Shown: positions 34,344-45,032, counted from the first letter of the stretch. The stretch is 64,000 bases of DNA from Gaiellasilicea sp963731615 (GCA_963731615.1 CAVSWD010000005.1:1-64000); one strand, 5' to 3'. Notes: generated by a model not told the origin, from the letters alone. Program-made: numbers and translations.

Positions 34344-35106
34344 AGACGAACGCGCCGAGCGCCAGGGAGAGCGCTGCGGCGACCACGAGGTAGATCGTGT
34401 CGCCGGCGGTGGGCAGCTGGCCGTAGTACAGCGGCGCACGCACGGCCTCGACCGCGGGCGTCAGCGGGTTGCCGTAGTGGACGAGATCGACAAGGCGTGG
34501 GTGGTCGGAGACGCCGGGGATGCTCTCGAGCGAATAGAGGACCGGCGTCAGGAAGAACCACGGCAGCAGGAGCGCGGCGACGAGGTGCTCGACGTCGCGG
34601 TAGATCGCATTCAGCGACGCGACCACGAGCGAGAGGCCGGCGACCAGGCAGACGACGAGCGCGGCGAGCGGTAGGGCGAGCCAGGCCGTGTCGCGGGCGG
34701 CAGGCACGTAGACAAGGCTGAGCACGACGACGATCGCCAGCATCACCGCGAAGCCGACCAGCTGGGTCGCGACCGTGGACAGCGGCACGAGCTGGCGCGG
34801 GAACCGCACCTTGCGGATCAGGTTCGCGTTGTCGAGCAGGCTGCGGGCGGCCGCCTGGACCGACGTCGCGAAGAACACCCAGACCGGCAGGCCGGCGAGC
34901 AGGAAGAGCCAGTAGTGCTCGGCGTTCGCGGGTTGGATCTCGAGCAGCACGCTGAAGACGAAGAGGTAGACGAGCATCAGCACCAGTGGGTGTGCGAGCG
35001 ACCACGCGAGCCCGAGCGCCGATCCCTTGTACTTCGAGCGCAGGTCGCGGCGAAAGAGGCTGCCAAAGAGCTCGCGGTAGCGGTAGAGGTCGAGGTATGT
35101 GGTCAT
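34306..35106 (-). CDS. Polysaccharide ABC exporter permease, Wzm/TagG type (ABC-2)
   Basis: 266 residues with six membrane segments. N-terminus MTTYLDLYRYRELFGSLFRRDLRSKYKGSALGL holds the amphipathic coupling region and KYKGS motif characteristic of ABC-2 polyol/polysaccharide exporters; also NLIRKVRFPRQLVPLS and a C-terminal YGNPLTPAVEAVRAPLYYG segment. It should pair with the ATPase at 30285-31487, from which hemE, hemH and the Ig-like gene separate it. Divergent from the WecA-type fusion at 35177. Confidence 0.92.
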   Translation of the reverse strand: MTTYLDLYRYRELFGSLFRRDLRSKYKGSALGLAWSLAHPLVLMLVYLFVFSVLLEIQPANAEHYWLFLLAGLPVWVFFATSVQAAARSLLDNANLIRKVRFPRQLVPLSTVATQLVGFAVMLAIVVVLSLVYVPAARDTAWLALPLAALVVCLVAGLSLVVASLNAIYRDVEHLVAALLLPWFFLTPVLYSLESIPGVSDHPRLVDLVHYGNPLTPAVEAVRAPLYYGQLPTAGDTIYLVVAAALSLALGAFVFSRVDDRVAVEV

Positions 35107-35176
35107 CAGCGGGGTCTAGTGTAGGCGCCGTGCCGGCACACATCGGCCTAACAGGCGTCGATTACCCTTCCCGTCC

Positions 35177-36998
35177 GTGAACGCGATCGCCGCTATCGCC
35201 GCGCTCTCGGTGGCAGCTCTCACGCTTCTCGCACTGCTCCGCGCCAATCTCGGCGCCCGGCTCGTGGCCGACCCGTCGGGGGAGCGGTGGCACGAGCGCG
35301 CGACGCCCGTCTTCGGCGGCGTCGGCATCTTCGCCGGGCTGCTCGCCGGCGTCGGCGCGGCGGTCGTGGTCGGCGCCACCGACATGAGCTCGGAGCTCGC
35401 CGGCATCCTCGCCGGCTGCGCGATTCTCTTCGCCGCGGGACTGGCCGACGACGTCTACACACTGCCGCCGCTCGCCAAGCTCGCGGCACAGTTCGCCGCC
35501 GCAGGCGTCGTCCTCGCCTCCGGCCTGACCGTGGAGATCATCGCCAACGACGTGCTGGCGACGGCTCTCGGCCTCGTGTGGCTCGTCGGGATCACGAACG
35601 CGTTCAACCTGCTCGACAACATGGACGGGCTCGCCGCCTCGCTGGCGGCCGTTTCCTGCGCGATCTTCGCCGTCGACGCGGTCGCCCAGGACTCGGGTGA
35701 GCTCGGGCTGGTCGTCGCGCTCGCTCTCGGCGGCGCCTGCCTCGGCTTCCTCCCCTTCAACCTGCGGCCCGGTCGCCGCGCGGTCGTGTTCATGGGCGAC
35801 TCGGGCAGCCAGGTGATCGGTTTCGGTCTCGCTTCGCTCGCGCTCGCGTCGAGCTGGACGACCGCCGGGGCAACCCTCACGAGCATGCTGCTGCCGCTGC
35901 TCGTGCTGGCGATCCCGATTCTGGACACGACGCTCGTCGCCGTGCGCCGGACGCTCGAGCGGCGCCCCCTCACGCAGGGCGGCACAGACCACTCGTCGCA
36001 CCGGCTCGTCTACTACGGGCTCTCGGAGCGGCAGGCGGTCGCGTTGCTGACGCTCGTCGCCGCCCTGCTCGGCGCGACCGCGCTCGCCTACAACGTGCTC
36101 GCGGATGCCCGCGTCACGGCGGTCGGGGTGTTGATCTCCTTCGTCGTGCTCGTCCAGTTCGCGAGCTTCCTCGGCGACCTCGAGCAGCGCTCGCGCAGCC
36201 ACGAGACAGGCCCTGCCCCATCCCTCTGGCGTGCGTTCTTCTCGAACCCGCGACGGCTCCTGGAGGTGCTCGTCGACTTCGCCGTCATCTGCACCTCGTT
36301 CCTCGCCGCCTACCTGCTGCAGGTCGACGGCGGCGGGACGAACGTCCAGCGCGCGATCTTCCTCTCCACGCTGCCGGTGCTCCTCGCCGGTCGCTACGTC
36401 CTGTTCGTCGTCTTCGGGATCTATCGCCGGGTCTGGCGCTTCGCCTCCTGGCCGCGACCTCGTCGCGATCGTCGTGGCTGTGCCTGCTGTCCGTGCCGAT
36501 CCGGCTCTCGTGATCGTGGCTGCGACTCGATCGCTCGAGACGTTTCCGCTCGAGATCTTCCTGTCGACGCGCTCCTTTGCACGTCCTCGTCGCCGGCGTC
36601 GAGGCTCGCCCTGCGGACTCTGGCGGCTCGGCCTCGGCGGGGCGACGGAGCGCACGCGAACGCGCGTCCTGATCGTCGGCGCCGGCCGGTCCGGCCGTGC
36701 GCTCGCGCGCGAGCTGGCGGAGACGCCCGACGGCGCGTGGTCGGCTTCCTCGACGACAACCCGGCCGTTCGCCGCCGCCGCGTACTCGGCGTCAAGGTTC
36801 TCGGCACCCTGGCTGACGCGTCGACACAGCTGGACGCAGCGCAGCCGGATCAGGTCTTCGTCACGATCCCGAACGTGCCGGCGGAGCGGTTGCGCGAGCT
36901 GGTCGCCGCCGCGAGAACGCGGGGGTCAAGATGTCGAATTGTCCGCCGGATCGACGCCTCCGAGCACGCTCCGGCTCGCCGAGGCACCGAGCGAGTGA
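35177..36998 (+). pseudogene. WecA/TagO-type phospho-GlcNAc transferase fused to a FlaA1/CapD-type N-terminal module, several frameshifts
   Basis: Residues 1 to about 325, intact, are a polyprenyl-phosphate GlcNAc/MurNAc-1-phosphate transferase with ten or so membrane helices: GLADDVYTLPPLAKL, NAFNLLDNMDGLAASLA, VVFMGDSGSQVIGF, HSSHRLVYYGLSERQA. From about 345 a second module begins: four membrane helices (VLVDFAVICTSFLAAYLLQ; AGRYVLFVVFGIYRRVWRF) then a nucleotide-binding fold with TRVLIVGAGRSGRALARELAE, VVGFLDDNPAVRRRRVLGV and DQVFVTIPNVPAERLRELV. That second module matches FlaA1/CapD N-termini without the dehydratase domain. At least five frame jumps lie between 36450 and 36970. The stop at 36998 overlaps the next GTG. 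Confidence 0.75.
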
Positions 36999-39132
36999 GC
37001 TCATCGGAACGCCGACGGCTACCCGAGCCGCGGACGCTGCTGCCCTTGTTCGCAGCGTACGCGCTCCTGGCAGCGCTCTACGCCTGGCAAGCTTGGCAGC
37101 GCGAGACGCCGACGCTCTTCAGCGACGAGATCGAGTTCACGCAGGTCTCACGCGCGATCGCGAGCACGGGCGAGGCGACGGTCCGGGAGGGGTTCGGCCA
37201 GCCGGCGACGAGTGTCTCGCTCTACGCGTACCTGGCCGCCCCGGCCTGGTGGCTGAGCGACGTCAGCGACGCGTACGGGTTGATCAAGCTGCTCGGCGTC
37301 GCGCTGATGACGTCGACGATCTTCCCGGCGTATGCGCTCGCGCGGGTCGTCGTCTCCAGGCCGTACGCGTTTCTTCGCCGCGGTCGGAGCCGTCGCGGCA
37401 CCTGCGCTGTCGTACTCACCGTTCCTGGTCGACGAGCCGGTCGCCTATCCGGCGGCGACGCTCGCGTTCCTGCTGATCGCGCGCGCCGCGGTGACACCGA
37501 CGCGCTGGCCGATCGTGCTGGCGCTCCTCTCGTGCGGCCTCGGCGTGCTCGTCCGGACGCAGCTGGCGGTGCTGTTCCCGATCCTTGCACTCGTGCTGCT
37601 GGCTCGGCTCTGGCGCTCGGAGCCGCTTGCGCAGCTGGCGCCGGTCTTGGTCGACTGCGGACTGGGTCGGCTTCGCAGTGCTCCTGACCGGTGTCGTGAT
37701 CGTCCTCTCGGCCGTACTCGGCCGCCGTTCCTATACGTGGTACCTGGCGACCGGATTCCTGAAGCAGAGCATGCTCGAATACGGTCTCTGGGCAGTCGGC
37801 GCACTGGCGATCGGGATCGGAGTTGTCCCTCTCGTCGCAACGCTGGCGGCCCTCGTTCGGCCTCCCGGCGAGCCGCGCCGGGAACGAACGACGTCCTTCG
37901 TCTCGCTCGTGGTCGCCTCGCTGGCCGTGTTCGGGCTCTACACGGCGATCAAGGCCGCGTATCTCTCCAAGACCCTTGCGATCATCGTGGCAGAGCGAAA
38001 CCTGATCTATGTGACGCCGCTGCTCTTCGCCGGGCTGGCGCTCGCCCTGGAGCGGCGACGCCTCTCCGTTCCGGCCACGGCGGCCGCGACCGCATTTGCC
38101 ATCTACGTCGTCGCCGCGACCCCGTACCGGCTCGACCTCTATCCGTACTACGAGGCCCATGGCCTGGCGATCGCGGCGCTTGCGAACCGGATTCCGCGCT
38201 GGCCGGCCGAAACGATCGAGTCTGTGCTCGTCGCCGTCGCCCTGTGTTCGGGTCTGGCGCTGATCGCACTCGGGCTCGTCCGTTCACGACGGGTTGCGGT
38301 CGGCGGTGCCGCGGCGATCGCGGTGTTCGCGCTCGCTTGGAGCCTGACGACGGAGATCTACGCCGCCAACGGCGAGAGGCGCGCCTCCGACCGCGCGTTC
38401 GCGGTCTTACCGAAGCCCTCCGACTGGGTCGACCAGACGACCGGCCGCCGGCCGGCCCTGTTCGTCGGTCAGGGAGTCAGCGACGCCAACGCGTTCTGGC
38501 AGCTCGAGTTCTGGAATCCGTCGATCAAGTGGTTCTGGGGCATGGACGGCAGCACGCCGGGGGGCGTGACGCCGAACCTGCTACGCCCCGACGGAACCCA
38601 GGATCCGGCCGACCTCGGCGCCGAGTTCGCCGTCACCTCGAAGGGCGTGCAGGTCGCAGCGCCCGAGGTGACGCGGGTCGGCGACTACGTCGTCTACCGC
38701 CTCGGTGGCAAGCCGGTTCGCTTGCGCGAGACGACGACCGGCGTCAGTGGAGACGGCTGGATGGGCGAAGAGGCGAGCTACACCCGCTACGGAGTTGCCG
38801 GCGATCCGAAGGGCTTCGTGTTGGTCAGCCTCTCGCGCGAGGCCGCCTGCTTTCCGCAGCTCGAGCCTGTTCGGGTGAGTGCGCGCGTCGGACCCGTAGT
38901 GGTCGACAAGAACGACCAGCCCGCGATCGGAGAAACGACCGCGACCAGGGAAGACGACCTGCCCGCTTGCAAGGCGACAGGGCTGCTTCTGCCCGTGCCG
39001 AAGGGTCCCTGGCGCGTCGAAGTTTCGGCGGCGGACACCTTCGTTCCGCGCGACCTCGACTCGAACTCTCCCGATGCGCGAGCGCTCGGGGCAAAGGTGA
39101 CGTTCGGACTCGTCCCGCTCGACGGCCGCTAG
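36995..39132 (+). CDS. Large membrane glycosyltransferase-like protein (GT39/ArnT-like), two frameshifts
   Basis: GTG 36995. N-terminal helix LLPLFAAYALLAALYAWQAW is followed by a TLFSDEIEFTQVSRAIAS loop containing the DE pair typical of GT-C polyprenyl-sugar-using enzymes. Frame slips near 37365 and 37665 must be corrected to join VSRPYAFFAAVGAVAAPAL and DWVGFAVLLTGVVIVLSAVL. About eleven helices, then an exported C-terminal beta-rich domain (about residues 480-710) with several cysteines (EAACFPQ; DLPACKATG). Acceptor and donor unknown; neighbours suggest decoration of the surface glycan. Confidence 0.8.
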
Positions 39133-39887
39133 CGGACGGCTCGCAACCGCTCGGGATGCTTGCGCAGAAAACGCAGCATTCCGCGGGCGTGCCAGAGCGT
39201 GTGGCGCGAGAGGAAGCGCTTGTCGATCACAGCCGCGTAGTCGTGCCGCGCAACGGCGGCGGGGACGAGCCACCGCTCCCAGCCTGCCTGCGCAGCGCGA
39301 TAGGCGACGTCGATGTCCTCGACGTAGTGGCGGAAGCCGGCGTCCCAGCCGCCGATCTGCTCCAGCATCGCGCGACGCATCAGCAGGCAGGCGCCGCCGA
39401 GGAGCCAGTCGCCCTGCACCGGCTCGGCCGGCCGGGTGCCGTAGTGGGACGTCTGGTGCTCGTACGGCCGGCGGAGCAGGCGGAGAGGCGTCCGGCGCCA
39501 GATCGTGCCGAGCACGGTCGGGAAACGGCGCAGGCTCGGCTGCCAGGTGCCGTCCGGCCAGAGCACGAGCGGCCCGACGAGTCCCGCGCGCGGATGATCA
39601 TCGGCGAAGGCGACGAGTGTCTCGATTGCACCCGGCTCGGGAACCGCATCGGGGTTCGAGACGAGCACGTATTCGCCGACGGTCGATCCGACGCCGAGGT
39701 TGACGTTCGCGGCGAACGGCAGCGGCCGGGCGTTCTCGAGCACCCGGACGCCCTCCGGCAGCTCGCCGACACTGCCGGGCACGTTCGCGATCACGAGCAG
39801 GTCGTCGACCTGCGGCGCGAGGGCAGGCAGCGAGCGGGTCAGCTCGGCGGCATGACCGTGCGAGACGACCACCGCTGCTGCTTTCAT
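39129..39887 (-). CDS. GT2 glycosyltransferase (rhamnosyltransferase-like)
   Basis: 252 residues from ATG 39885-39887. GT-A fold: AAVVVSHGHAAELTRSLPAL, PFAANVNLGVG, the metal-binding VSNPDAVPEPGAI, then LLGGACLLMRRAMLEQIGG and the acceptor-site motif YVEDIDVAYRA. The order is that of WbbL-type rhamnosyltransferases, but the sugar is not certain. The ATG overlaps the preceding GT4 stop (ATGA); last gene of a minus-strand series running from about 47.75 kb. Converges on the upstream membrane protein with a 4-base overlap. Confidence 0.9.
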   Translation of the reverse strand: MKAAAVVVSHGHAAELTRSLPALAPQVDDLLVIANVPGSVGELPEGVRVLENARPLPFAANVNLGVGSTVGEYVLVSNPDAVPEPGAIETLVAFADDHPRAGLVGPLVLWPDGTWQPSLRRFPTVLGTIWRRTPLRLLRRPYEHQTSHYGTRPAEPVQGDWLLGGACLLMRRAMLEQIGGWDAGFRHYVEDIDVAYRAAQAGWERWLVPAAVARHDYAAVIDKRFLSRHTLWHARGMLRFLRKHPERLRAVR

Positions 39888-40909
39888 TGCCCGAGCACCT
39901 CCCGGTAGACGTCGAGCGTACGGCGGGCGGTCGTCTCCCACGAGAATCCGCGCGCGCGCTCGAGACCGGCTGTCACGAGCCGGTCACGGTCGGCGACCGC
40001 CTGCCGGATCCCCTGGGCGAGATCCCGCTCCTCGACCCAGACGGCCGCGTCGCCGGCGACTTCCTGCAGCGCAGGCTCGGGCACGGCGACGACCGGCGTT
40101 CCGCTCGCCATCGCCTCCAGCACCGGCAGCCCGAAGCCCTCGTACCGCGACGGCTGGACGAGGCAAGCGGCGCCGCGGTAAAGGCGGACGAGCTCGTCCT
40201 GCTCGACATAGCCGACGACGCGGGCGCCACGCTGCTCCAGCTCGCGCGCGAGCGCCTCGTCCTTCCTCGGCCCCGCGACGACGAGCGGCAGCCCCACGGC
40301 CTCGGCAGCGGCGAGCGCGGCGAGTGGGTTCTTCCGCTCCTGGACGGCGCCGACGACGAGCACGTAATCACCCTGTGCCACGCTGCTTCCGGGCGAAAAG
40401 GCGGCGTCGACCCCGTTCGGCGTCACGACGATCCGCTCGTCCGGGATGTCGTAGAGCTCGCGCAGGTCGCGGCGCGTCCGCTCCGAGACGGTCAGCACCT
40501 TCGCCGCCCGGCGGGCAGCCCGTGGCACGACAGCCTTGAAGACGAGCCGGTCCTTGAGCGGCATCAGCGCCGGCTCGCGCTCGAACGAGAGGTCGTGGAT
40601 CGTGACCACGCTCGGGCAGGGCGAGAACAACGGCAGCGCGTACTGAAAGTGGCCGAGCCCCGCACCGAGACGGCGGAGGAGACGGGGCACCGTGAGGGCC
40701 ATCCGGACCTCCTGCACACGCGCGCGCATCGCGACCGGCTCGATCCCGCCGGGTACGAGCTCGGGGTGGCGAGTCAGCGCTGCGAGCCGCAGGCCGGCCT
40801 CGGGCAGCAGCGGCGCGAGGCCGCGCAGCAGGTTGAGGACGTAGGTCTCGTCCCCGGTCCGGTGTCGTCCGAGCACGTCGGCATCGACGACGACGAGCGG
40901 GTCGTTCAT
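39884..40909 (-). CDS. GT4 glycosyltransferase
   Basis: 341 residues from ATG 40907-40909. GT-B retaining transferase: GTGDETYVLNLLRGL-like N-terminus (HRTGDETYV), SVVTIHDLSFEREP, RIVVTPNGVDAAFSPGS at the hinge, nucleotide-site PSRYEGFGLPVLEAMASGTPVV with the E-x7-E pair. Likely a mannosyl-type transferase (the fold's usual NDP-sugars) acting on the lipid-linked glycan at the membrane face. Both ends overlap neighbours by 4 bases. Confidence 0.92.
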   Translation of the reverse strand: MNDPLVVVDADVLGRHRTGDETYVLNLLRGLAPLLPEAGLRLAALTRHPELVPGGIEPVAMRARVQEVRMALTVPRLLRRLGAGLGHFQYALPLFSPCPSVVTIHDLSFEREPALMPLKDRLVFKAVVPRAARRAAKVLTVSERTRRDLRELYDIPDERIVVTPNGVDAAFSPGSSVAQGDYVLVVGAVQERKNPLAALAAAEAVGLPLVVAGPRKDEALARELEQRGARVVGYVEQDELVRLYRGAACLVQPSRYEGFGLPVLEAMASGTPVVAVPEPALQEVAGDAAVWVEERDLAQGIRQAVADRDRLVTAGLERARGFSWETTARRTLDVYREVLGQ

Positions 40910-41895
40910 CGGGCCGCCTGCCGGTAGCCGGCGACGGCCGCGTCCGCGGTGCGCTCCCAGGTGTAGTGCTGCGCCCGATCGAGACCAAGCGGCACGAGCT
41001 CGGCCCGCCGCCGATCCGCCTCCTCGATCCCTGCGGCGATCGAGGCGACGTCGAGCGGGTCGACGAGCACCGCCGCGCCGTCGGTCACTTCGGCCATGGC
41101 GCTCCCGATGCTCGTGACCACGGGTGTCCCGCAGGCCATCGCCTCGAGCGCGGGGATGCCGAAGCCCTCGTAGAGCGAGGGAAAGACGAGCGCCCCGGCG
41201 CCGCGGTAGGCAGCGGCGAGCTCGGCGTCGTCGATCCGACCGAGCCAGCGCACGTGTGAGCCCGTGACACCGGCGTCGCCCCAGCCGGCGGCGCCGACGA
41301 GCCGCAGCTGCACACCGGCCTGCGCCGTCGCCGCCACGACCCGCTCGAGATTCTTGCGCGGCTCGAGCGTGCCGACCGCGAGCACGTACTCGCCCTCGGC
41401 CGCCTCGCCGTCGGCCCGGAAGACTGGCTCGAGAGCGTTCGGGACCACGTCGATCCGGCCGGGATCGACGCCGGCCAGCTCCGCGGTCTCCCGCCTCGAG
41501 AACTCCGAGACGGCGAAGACGCGGTCCGCAGCCCGTAACACCCGCCGCAGCGCCGTCCGGCCGTACAGCCGCGTCCAGGCGGGGAAAACCTCGGGGTGCC
41601 GGAGGACGGCGAGGTCGTGCACGGTCACGACGACAGGGACGCGCGCGCGCGGCGGCGCCCGAAAGATCGTGCAATGGAGCACGTCGACCTCCGCCCGCGC
41701 GGCGGCGCGCGGGAGCAGCCCGGGGTACCAGAGAACGTCGCGGGCGACAGCCGTGAGCCGGCCCGATCCACCCCACGTCAGCGGCACGACGTCCACGTCG
41801 TCACGCGCCTCGAGCGCACGCCGGAGGCCGCTCACCCAACGCGCCGTGCCGGCGCGCGTCTGCAGCAGCGGCGCGACGTCGAGCCCGACCCTCAC
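40906..41895 (-). CDS. GT4 glycosyltransferase
   Basis: 329 residues from GTG 41895 (VRVGLDVAPLLQTRAGTARW). PVVVTVHDLAVLRHPEVF, RIDVVPNALEPVF, VGTLEPRKNLERVV and PSLYEGFGIPALEAMACGTPVV define the GT4 fold with the E-x7-E catalytic pair. A paralogue of its two neighbours, suggesting local duplication with divergence. GTG overlaps the upstream stop (GTGA) and the stop overlaps the next ATG. Confidence 0.92.
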   Translation of the reverse strand: MRVGLDVAPLLQTRAGTARWVSGLRRALEARDDVDVVPLTWGGSGRLTAVARDVLWYPGLLPRAAARAEVDVLHCTIFRAPPRARVPVVVTVHDLAVLRHPEVFPAWTRLYGRTALRRVLRAADRVFAVSEFSRRETAELAGVDPGRIDVVPNALEPVFRADGEAAEGEYVLAVGTLEPRKNLERVVAATAQAGVQLRLVGAAGWGDAGVTGSHVRWLGRIDDAELAAAYRGAGALVFPSLYEGFGIPALEAMACGTPVVTSIGSAMAEVTDGAAVLVDPLDVASIAAGIEEADRRRAELVPLGLDRAQHYTWERTADAAVAGYRQAAR

Positions 41896-42963
41896 GCGGC
41901 GGCCTCCTCGAACGCCTGCAGATGGATCTCGCCGCAGCGGCGCCAGGTAAACGCCGCGGCATGCGCGAGCCCGGCGGAAACGAGCTCGTCGCGGCGTTCG
42001 AGTGCCTCGCGTACGCCGGCGCTGATCGCTTCCGCGTCCTCGGGGTCGACCCGGACGGCCGCGTCGCCGCAGGCCTCGTCCATCGACGGATGCGCGGACG
42101 CGACCACGGGCACTCCGCACGCCATCGCCTCGACGATCGGCATCCCGAAGCCTTCGAAGAGCGACGGGTAGACGAAGACGGCCGCGCCGCGCATCAGCCG
42201 CGGCACCTCCCGCGTCGGGCACGAAGCCGAGCTTGAGGAGCGCCGGGTCGTCCGGGAGCTCTTGGTCGCCCCAGCCCGCCCCGCCCGCGACCGCGAGCGC
42301 GAGCTCGTCGCGCAGCGGCCGCCACGCCTCGACGAGCGTCCCCAGGTTCTTGCGGGGCTCGAGCGTGGCCAGGCTGAGGAGGTACGGCCGGCCCAGCTCC
42401 GCTTGCTCACCGTCGGGCGTGGAGTCCGGGGAGACGCCGGGCGGCGCGACGCGGATGCGCTCCGACGGAACGCCGAGCAGCTCTTCGACGTCGTTGCCGG
42501 TGTAGGCCGAGTTGACGAAGACCAGGTCGCACTCCGCCGTGCGCGCGTACTTGTAGCCGTGCATCGAACGGGTGCGAGGCGTCACCCACTCGGGAAACCG
42601 GAGCGGGACGAGGTCGTGCACCATCGTCGAGCGGAGCCCCCGGCGCTGCGGCGGCACGAGCCAATCGCTGAAGTGCAGCACGTCCACGGGGCCGAGCCAG
42701 CGCTCGACGGACGGCCGGCCGAGTCGGCTCCACGCCGTCCGGAAGGCGTGCGACCACGGGAGCACGAGCGTCCGGCGCTCGACCGGGACGTCGGCCAGCG
42801 CGTCCAGGATCAGCCGCCGCCCCCGGAGCCGCGTCGGCGCGAAGGCGATCAGCTCGTGCCGGCCCTCAGCGGCCTCGGCGAGCCCGGCGAGCGAGCCGCG
42901 CACGTAGTTGCCGATGCCGGTGCGGGGATGCGAGAGCGGGCTGACGTCGAACGCGATCCTCAC
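41892..42963 (-). CDS. GT4 glycosyltransferase (one frameshift)
   Basis: GTG 42963 (VRIAFDVSPLSHPRTGIGNYV). STMVHDLVPLRFPEW, RIRVAPPGVSPDSTPDG and LATLEPRKNLGTLVEAW are in the first frame; near 42215, after KLGFVPD, the frame shifts to EVPRLMRGAAVFVYPSLFEG and FGMPIVEAMACGVPVV with the E-x7-E pair. The uncorrected frame runs on into the following glycosyltransferase and falsely links the two genes. Corrected length is about 357 residues. Paralogous to the next two GT4 genes. Confidence 0.9.
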
Positions 42964-45032
42964 GGCCGGTAGCCGAACGTGTTGAAGTGCACTCCCAGTG
43001 GGCGGTTGTCGCCCTTCCCGGGCACCTTCGTGGGGACGTCGAAGACGACGCGGCACGTCCCGTCCTCGGGCTCGAGCTCGACTCGCAGTGTCTCCGTGCC
43101 CGTCGGCGGGACGGAAACACTCCCAGCGTTCTTGCCGGCCACCTTCGCCGTCACGAGCTGATCCCCGTCGAACAGGTTCGGGTCGCTCGAGAGCGCGACG
43201 ACGAGCGTGCCGCCGCGGCAGCGCTCCCGCGTCCACGTGACGGTCTCGCCCGACCACGTGTCCCCCGGATACAGGCCCTCGACCTCCGTCGCGGTCGCGA
43301 CCAGCGGGCCGGACACCTGCCAGAGCGTCAGCCCGATCCCGGGATCGCGGGCGAGCGGGACGCCGTCCGGCGTGATCCGGTCCTCGGTCAGCACGTAGCG
43401 CGCCTGCACACGCTCACCCGTCCTTCGTCCGGAGCTCGCCGGAGCTCTCGTCGACCACGACCTCCGTCTCCGCCAGCCCGCCGGGAGTCGGCCCGCCGAC
43501 GAAGTAGACAGGGCCGACGCGCCGGTTGAAGAACTCGTTCTGGTTGACTGCGAACCGGTCGGTGACGCCCGTCCAGACAAACGCCGCGGTCTCACCGTCG
43601 GGGAGCGCACGGTCGATCCAGTCGCGCTGGCCGACGCGGATCCCGTTGAACAACGCGCCGGCCGAGACGCGTGCGGTCGGGAAGGCCGTACTCGCCCTTC
43701 CAGACGTTGTACGAGACTCCGGCCAAGAACAGAAACGTCGCCGCCGGCAGGACGAGCGCGAAGCGGCGCGGCACGAACAGGAACAGCGCCGCCGCGAGCA
43801 GGCCACCCGCGAGCACGGTCGCGTCGATCGAGTCGAAGAGGAGCGAGCCGAACGCGTCCCACAGCGGCAGCAGCGCGAGCGTGTCGGAGATGGCGCCGGT
43901 CTCGATGAAACGGCGCCAGGGGATCGCGAGCGGCAGCACGGCGGCGCCCACGGCGACCGCGGCGGCAACCCAGCGGGGCCGCGGCAGCCCGCGATCGACC
44001 CAGACGAGCAGCGCGATCAGGAAGAACGGCGCGACGACGAAGGTGTTCCGCTCCTGGATCCGGTTCGCGAACACGGAGGCGAACGCTGCGACGACGAGCA
44101 GCACCGACACGGTCAGCGCGATCCCGGCGGCGAGGAACGGCGCGAGCGCCGGCTCGAGCCGGCGGGCGAGGATGGTCAGGAGCACGAACGCGGCGAACGG
44201 CAGCACGCCGAGGTAGAGGTCGAGCTCGGCAAGGTGGTAGAGGAAGAAACGCGCGACCGTCTCGGGGTCGTACGACCGGTCGCCGACGACCGAGTAGGCG
44301 CCGAGCAGATCGGTCGGCGAACGTCCGCGCACCAGCTTGGGCCGCGAGCAGGAGCACCAGGCCGCCCAGCAGCAGCCCATACAGGAGCCGAAGCCGCAGC
44401 AGCGCGGGCCGCAGCGGCTCGCGTCCGAGCAGCGCCGCCAGGAACGGCGCAGCGACGATCGCGGCGATGAAGGCGACCGCCTGCACGCGGGTCGCGAACA
44501 GGAGGCCCACCGTGGCGAGCAGCGCCACCTGCAGCACCCAGTTGGGGCGCTCGAGCACGAGCACGAGCAGCAGCGCCGCGACGAGGAAGAGCGGATAGAA
44601 GACGTTCTCCGTCATCACGGTGCCGGTGTACGCAAACGACGGCAGCGCGACCGCGAGCAGGGCGGCCAGGAGCGAGAACGTCGGCGCGAGCACGCGCCGG
44701 GCGAGCAGGTACGCCGGGATCGCGGCGAGCGACATGAAGACGGCGTTCATCGTCTTCACGGCTGCGTACGCATCCGGCAGCGAGTCGAAGAGCGCGTACG
44801 CGGGGCTGATCAGGATCGGGTAGACGAGGCTGAACCCGCCGGCCGGCACGTCGCGCACCCGGAATCCGTCGCCCGCGGCGAAGCTCCGCGCCAGCTCCGA
44901 GTAGATCAGCTCGTCGACCATGATGAAAGGGCCGACCATCCCCCGCGCCAGCCAGGCACGGAGCGCGGCGGAGCTGACGACGATCGCAGCCAGCCACGCC
45001 CAGGCCGGGACGCGGCGCAACCTATGTACCAA
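42960..45032 (-). CDS. Large membrane glycosyltransferase-like protein (GT39-like), several frameshifts
   Basis: Begins near TTG 45032 or TTG 45020 (RRVPAWAWLAAIVVSSAALRAW). The first loop FIMVDELIYSELARSFAAGDG has the acidic pair of GT-C enzymes. Frame shifts are needed near 44330 (to TDLLGAYSVVGDRSYDPE), 43690 (to GALFNGIRVGQRDWIDR) and 43425 (to GERVQARYVLTEDRITPDG). About eleven helices precede an exported C-terminal domain ending PLGVHFNTFGYRP at 42960, where the TGA overlaps the next GTG. Probably adds sugars to the glycan on the outer membrane face; specificity unknown. Confidence 0.8.
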   Translation of the reverse strand: MVHRLRRVPAWAWLAAIVVSSAALRAWLARGMVGPFIMVDELIYSELARSFAAGDGFRVRDVPAGGFSLVYPILISPAYALFDSLPDAYAAVKTMNAVFMSLAAIPAYLLARRVLAPTFSLLAALLAVALPSFAYTGTVMTENVFYPLFLVAALLLVLVLERPNWVLQVALLATVGLLFATRVQAVAFIAAIVAAPFLAALLGREPLRPALLRLRLLYGLLLGGLVLLLAAQAGARTFADRSARRLLGRRRPVVRPRDGRAFLPLPPCRARPLPRRAAVRRVRAPDHPRPPARAGARAVPRRRDRADRVGAARRRSVRLRVREPDPGAEHLRRRAVLPDRAARLGRSRAAAAPLGCRRGRRGRRRAAARDPLAPFHRDRRHLRHARAAAAVGRVRLAPLRLDRRDRARGWPARGGAVPVRAAPLRARPAGGDVSVLGRSLVQRLEGRVRPSRPHASRPARCSTGSASASATGSTVRSPTVRPRRLSGRASPTGSQSTRTSSSTGASALSTSSAGRLPAGWRRRRSWSTRAPASSGRRTGERVQARYVLTEDRITPDGVPLARDPGIGLTLWQVSGPLVATATEVEGLYPGDTWSGETVTWTRERCRGGTLVVALSSDPNLFDGDQLVTAKVAGKNAGSVSVPPTGTETLRVELEPEDGTCRVVFDVPTKVPGKGDNRPLGVHFNTFGYRP

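Noticed and set aside
35162..36655. A 497-codon minus-strand frame rich in Arg, Glu and Asp
   Set aside because: Low-complexity charged composition typical of antisense to high-GC coding sequence; it opposes the clear WecA-type gene.
40906..43257. A 783-codon frame that looks like a double glycosyltransferase
   Set aside because: It is the start of one GT4 gene (41892-42963) running, after an indel near 42215, into the next complete GT4 gene (40906-41895); each has its own start and E-x7-E motif.
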